Assembly (NCBI RefSeq): GCF_000266945.1
Contig: NC_018025.1
Location: 2,046,001-2,110,000, forward strand
Reading direction: 5' to 3'
Length of the DNA stretch: 64,000 nt
DNA from: Desulfomonile tiedjei DSM 6799
GTDB taxonomy: Bacteria; Desulfobacterota; Desulfomonilia; Desulfomonilales; Desulfomonilaceae
Shown here: in pieces, positions 61,379 to 64,000 of the stretch
Layout: each line of letters opens with the position of its first letter
How positions within the stretch are numbered: the stretch's first letter is position 1
Program-made: the position numbers and the translations under genes
The notes under the pieces: model-generated
What the model saw: only the letters and a program-made list of their open reading frames with translations
Database searches by the model: none
Told to the model about the DNA's origin: nothing

Positions 61379-62107
61379 GTGATTGAGCAGGTAGTTGACG
61401 GCGTCCGGTGGATTCCGGGCAGAGACAGATTCATGCCTGATTCACACATGTACGTGATCGGAAAATCCGATGCACAAGAATATACCCTCATAGATTGCGG
61501 CCTCATGGAAATGGGAGCCTACAAGATAGAAGAATTGGAACAGGGCAATATTCCCCTGAGTCAGGTTAAGCGCATTATTATGACCCACACGCATGTGGAC
61601 CATATCGGATGCCTATCGGAAATACTAACGGCAATACCCCATTGTGAAGTCTGGATGCACGAATCAGAAGCAGAATACCTGGAACGCGGTGACGATAGAA
61701 TAGTCTTCGGAAACAAGATGTTCGATTCCATGATTCGTTCACAGTATTCAATCCCAAAGGATTTCTTTAAGACCAAGGTTCATAGGAAACTCCAGGGAAA
61801 CGAGACTCTCGATCTGGGAGGATTGCAGTTTCAGGTGATTAGTATTCCGGGGCACTCCATCGGGAGCATAGGACTCTTCAACAGCGAGCACAGAATGTTC
61901 ATGTCCGGTGACACCATTTACGCGGATGGAGCAATCGGCCGCTACGATCTTTATTCCGCAGATGCTGGAAAGCTCAAGCAATCTTTGGACCTCATCGCCG
62001 GTTTGAGCGCTGATATCCTTTTGCCCTGTCACAACCGTATCGTGAAGAGTGGCGCTAATAAAATGATCAGGAATACTGTGGCACAGTGGGCTCCACTGCT
62101 CGAATAA
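61379..62107 (+). CDS. Metallo-beta-lactamase-fold hydrolase (second)
   Basis: A 242-residue cytoplasmic protein with zinc motif THTHVDHIG near residue 72, further ligands in SIPGHSIGSIGLF and MSGDTIYADGAIGRYD, and the final His in LLPCHNRI. This is a glyoxalase II/flavoprotein-like subgroup. There is no flavodoxin domain and the substrate is unknown. It starts at GTG 61379 after AGAAGAGA. It lies 45 bp after the double-hotdog gene and 50 bp before the aconitase gene, so the three may form one operon. Confidence 0.85.
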   Translation: MIEQVVDGVRWIPGRDRFMPDSHMYVIGKSDAQEYTLIDCGLMEMGAYKIEELEQGNIPLSQVKRIIMTHTHVDHIGCLSEILTAIPHCEVWMHESEAEYLERGDDRIVFGNKMFDSMIRSQYSIPKDFFKTKVHRKLQGNETLDLGGLQFQVISIPGHSIGSIGLFNSEHRMFMSGDTIYADGAIGRYDLYSADAGKLKQSLDLIAGLSADILLPCHNRIVKSGANKMIRNTVAQWAPLLE

Positions 62108-62157
62108 GGTAAAATTGTTCTCAACGCATACGGGAAGGTGGTTCGAGAGGAGCATTT

Positions 62158-64000
62158 ATGGGAAAGACAGTTGCGGAAAAGATAATTGAAGCTCATCTGG
62201 TTGAAGGCGATCTGAAGCCTGGAAGCGAAATAGCCATAAAAATAGATCATACGCTGACACAGGACGCTACCGGTACCATGGTTTTTCTGGAGTTCATGGC
62301 TATGGGAATTCCCAGAGTCAAAACCGAGGTCTCTGTCAGCTATGTTGACCACAATCTGTTGCAGACCGATTTCAAGAACGCTGACGATCACCGGTTTCTC
62401 AGGTCTGTTGCTGCGAAATTCGGCGTAATTTACAGCCGCCCGGGAAACGGCATATCTCATCAGGTTCATCTGGAGCGTTTCAGCGTGCCGGGAAAGACTC
62501 TCCTCGGCTCGGATAGCCATACGCCCACGAACGCCGGCAGCTCCATGCTGGCGATTGGCGCCGGCGGTCTCGATGTAGCAATGGCCATGGCAGGCCAGCC
62601 TTTTTATTTCATCATGCCAAGGATTGTGGGCGTGAAGCTTACTGGAGCCCTTCAACCATGGGTATCCGGAAAAGACGTTATCCTGGAAATGCTCCGAAGA
62701 TTGACGGTCAAAGGTGGAGTAGGGAAAATCTTCGAGTACTTTGGACCCGGAGTGGAAACACTTTCTGCCACCGATCGAGCCACGATTGGAAATATGGGGG
62801 CGGAACTCGGAGCAACGAGCAGCATGTTTCCTTCCGATCGGCGCACTCGGGAATTCCTTGAGAGCCAGGGAAGAGGACATGTCTGGAGTGAGATTATAGC
62901 GGACCCGGATGCCGAATACAGCGAGGTGATTGAAATCGATCTCAATACCCTCGAACCGTTGATCGCGTGCCCGAGTTCTCCCGACAATATCAAAAAAGTA
63001 AGTGAAGTCGAAGGAATACAGGTCGGTCAGGTCATTGTTGGGTCGTCCGTGAACTCCTCTTTTCGCGATTTGATGATCACCGCGAAAAGTCTCGAAGAGA
63101 GACATTGCCATCCGGATGTAAGTCTTGAAATAAACCCCGGAAGCAGTCAGGTTCTCCTGAATGTGTCCAAAGCGGGCGGTGTGTCCAATCTGATATTGGC
63201 AGGAGCCCGTATTCACCAGTCGGGGTGCCTCGGGTGCATCGGAATGGGGCAGGCTCCGGGAACCGGTACGGTTTCATTGAGAACGTTTCCCCGAAACTTC
63301 CCGGGAAGAAGCGGGACTTTTCCGGACCAGGTGTATCTCTGTTCACCGGAGACTGCTGTTGCGGCAGCAATATTCGGGAGCATCACAGACCCTCGGAAAT
63401 TGGGCGAATACCCGGTTGTGAAAGATCCCGAGCAGTACGCGGTGAATGACGACAATTTCATTTTCCCTCCGGAGGACTCTTCCGAAGTGGAAGTGCTGAT
63501 GGGCCCGAACATCAAACAATTCCCGATCTTCGGACCTCTGGATGACACGCTGGAAGGTCCAGTGATTCTGAAGGTGCCGGACAACATCACCACTGACGCG
63601 ATCATGCCAGCGGGAAGTAAAGTGCTTCCCTTTAGAAGCAATATCCCTGCTATCAGCGCATTCGTTTTCGAGATCATCGATCCCGGTTTCCATGTCCGCG
63701 CCGCGTCTGTTCCTGCCGGCTTGATTGTCGCGGGCGAGAATTACGGTCAGGGGTCTTCCCGGGAGCACGCGGCAATCGCTCCCCGGTATTTGAATATTCG
63801 AGCCAAGCTCGCGAAGAGCTTTGCGCGAATTCATAAAGCCAACTTGATCAATTTCGGTATACTGCCGCTGGTCTTCGCCAATCCCGAAGATTATGATGCG
63901 TTACAACAAGGCGAAACGATACGATTGGAGAACGTCCGGGCCGCAATTCAGGCCGGGAGCGAAACCATTATTGCCAAAATAAAAGAGACAGGCCGTGAGG
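62158..64000 (+). CDS. acn: Aconitate hydratase (short Aquifex-type), 3' end missing
   Basis: 614 codons are visible and the frame is open at the window end. The protein is a [4Fe-4S] hydro-lyase interconverting citrate and isocitrate. Blocks seen include KIDHTLTQDATGTM, LLGSDSHTPTNAGSSM, the cluster cysteines in IACPSSPDN and SGCLGCIGMGQAPGTG, and the swivel domain with YGQGSSREHAAIAPRYL and FARIHKANLINFGILPL. The length and single-chain order match the short putative-aconitase class of about 640-660 residues, so only some 30-40 residues should be missing. GAGGAG lies just before ATG 62158. Confidence 0.93.
   Translation, partial: MGKTVAEKIIEAHLVEGDLKPGSEIAIKIDHTLTQDATGTMVFLEFMAMGIPRVKTEVSVSYVDHNLLQTDFKNADDHRFLRSVAAKFGVIYSRPGNGISHQVHLERFSVPGKTLLGSDSHTPTNAGSSMLAIGAGGLDVAMAMAGQPFYFIMPRIVGVKLTGALQPWVSGKDVILEMLRRLTVKGGVGKIFEYFGPGVETLSATDRATIGNMGAELGATSSMFPSDRRTREFLESQGRGHVWSEIIADPDAEYSEVIEIDLNTLEPLIACPSSPDNIKKVSEVEGIQVGQVIVGSSVNSSFRDLMITAKSLEERHCHPDVSLEINPGSSQVLLNVSKAGGVSNLILAGARIHQSGCLGCIGMGQAPGTGTVSLRTFPRNFPGRSGTFPDQVYLCSPETAVAAAIFGSITDPRKLGEYPVVKDPEQYAVNDDNFIFPPEDSSEVEVLMGPNIKQFPIFGPLDDTLEGPVILKVPDNITTDAIMPAGSKVLPFRSNIPAISAFVFEIIDPGFHVRAASVPAGLIVAGENYGQGSSREHAAIAPRYLNIRAKLAKSFARIHKANLINFGILPLVFANPEDYDALQQGETIRLENVRAAIQAGSETIIAKIKETGRE

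Noticed and set aside
62029-63216. Long minus-strand open frame (395 codons)
   Set aside because: It is antisense to the aconitase gene, which has every family motif.

Overview
The window looks like chromosomal DNA of an anaerobic, sulfur-metabolising deltaproteobacterium (Desulfobacterota), possibly Desulfomonile-like. This is inferred from gene content: a polysulfide/thiosulfate reductase-like molybdoenzyme, a TauE-type exporter, several NtrC-type regulators, Feo iron uptake, two apparent selenoproteins and very many short dispersed repeats. No rRNA, tRNA, CRISPR array, prophage or replication origin was seen. The taxonomic call is a judgement, not a search result.

Layout. 1-9.6 kb: the start of a PAS-domain protein, GDP-L-fucose synthase, a PilZ protein, an M50/CBS protease, an orphan ABC binding protein, a long pentapeptide-repeat protein and a metallo-beta-lactamase-fold enzyme. 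9.6-18 kb: an MFS transporter, TatA, an RND exporter, then two methionine sulfoxide reductases (a cytosolic MsrA with an in-frame UGA at the catalytic position, and an exported MsrA-MsrB fusion) and a TIGR01777-type epimerase. 18-28 kb: an ECF sigma factor, a TIGR04076-like protein, a GGCT-like lipoprotein, and a GNAT-domain gene preceded by an aromatic leader peptide and attenuator. This stretch is broken by nested MITE-like repeats and a complete IS4-family element. 28-41 kb is one long minus-strand series: a molybdopterin/FeS oxidoreductase operon with a good sigma-54 promoter, the adjacent NtrC-type two-component pair, a PyrD-PyrK fusion, NlpD and Pcm. 41-51.6 kb: a DksA-like zinc-finger protein, signalling proteins, feoA-feoB plus a 59-residue FeoB partner and a DtxR-type repressor, another NtrC-type regulator and a VWA-OmpA protein. 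51.6-64 kb: a radical SAM/B12 protein, a permease with an in-frame UGA at its PLCSCG cysteine, LolA-like and lipoprotein genes, Asd, a thiolase, a double-hotdog protein, another metallo-hydrolase and most of an aconitase.

The most notable signals are: (1) two in-frame UGA codons exactly where the families carry a key cysteine, each followed at the same distance (+18) by a 6-bp hairpin with GU in its loop, as in bacterial SECIS elements; (2) a complete transcription attenuator (promoter, SD, 22-codon Phe/Tyr-rich leader, antiterminator, terminator) in front of a gene of unknown function; (3) a repeat system in which IS4 sits in MITE C, C in MITE B, and B in MITE A, each step readable from target duplications.
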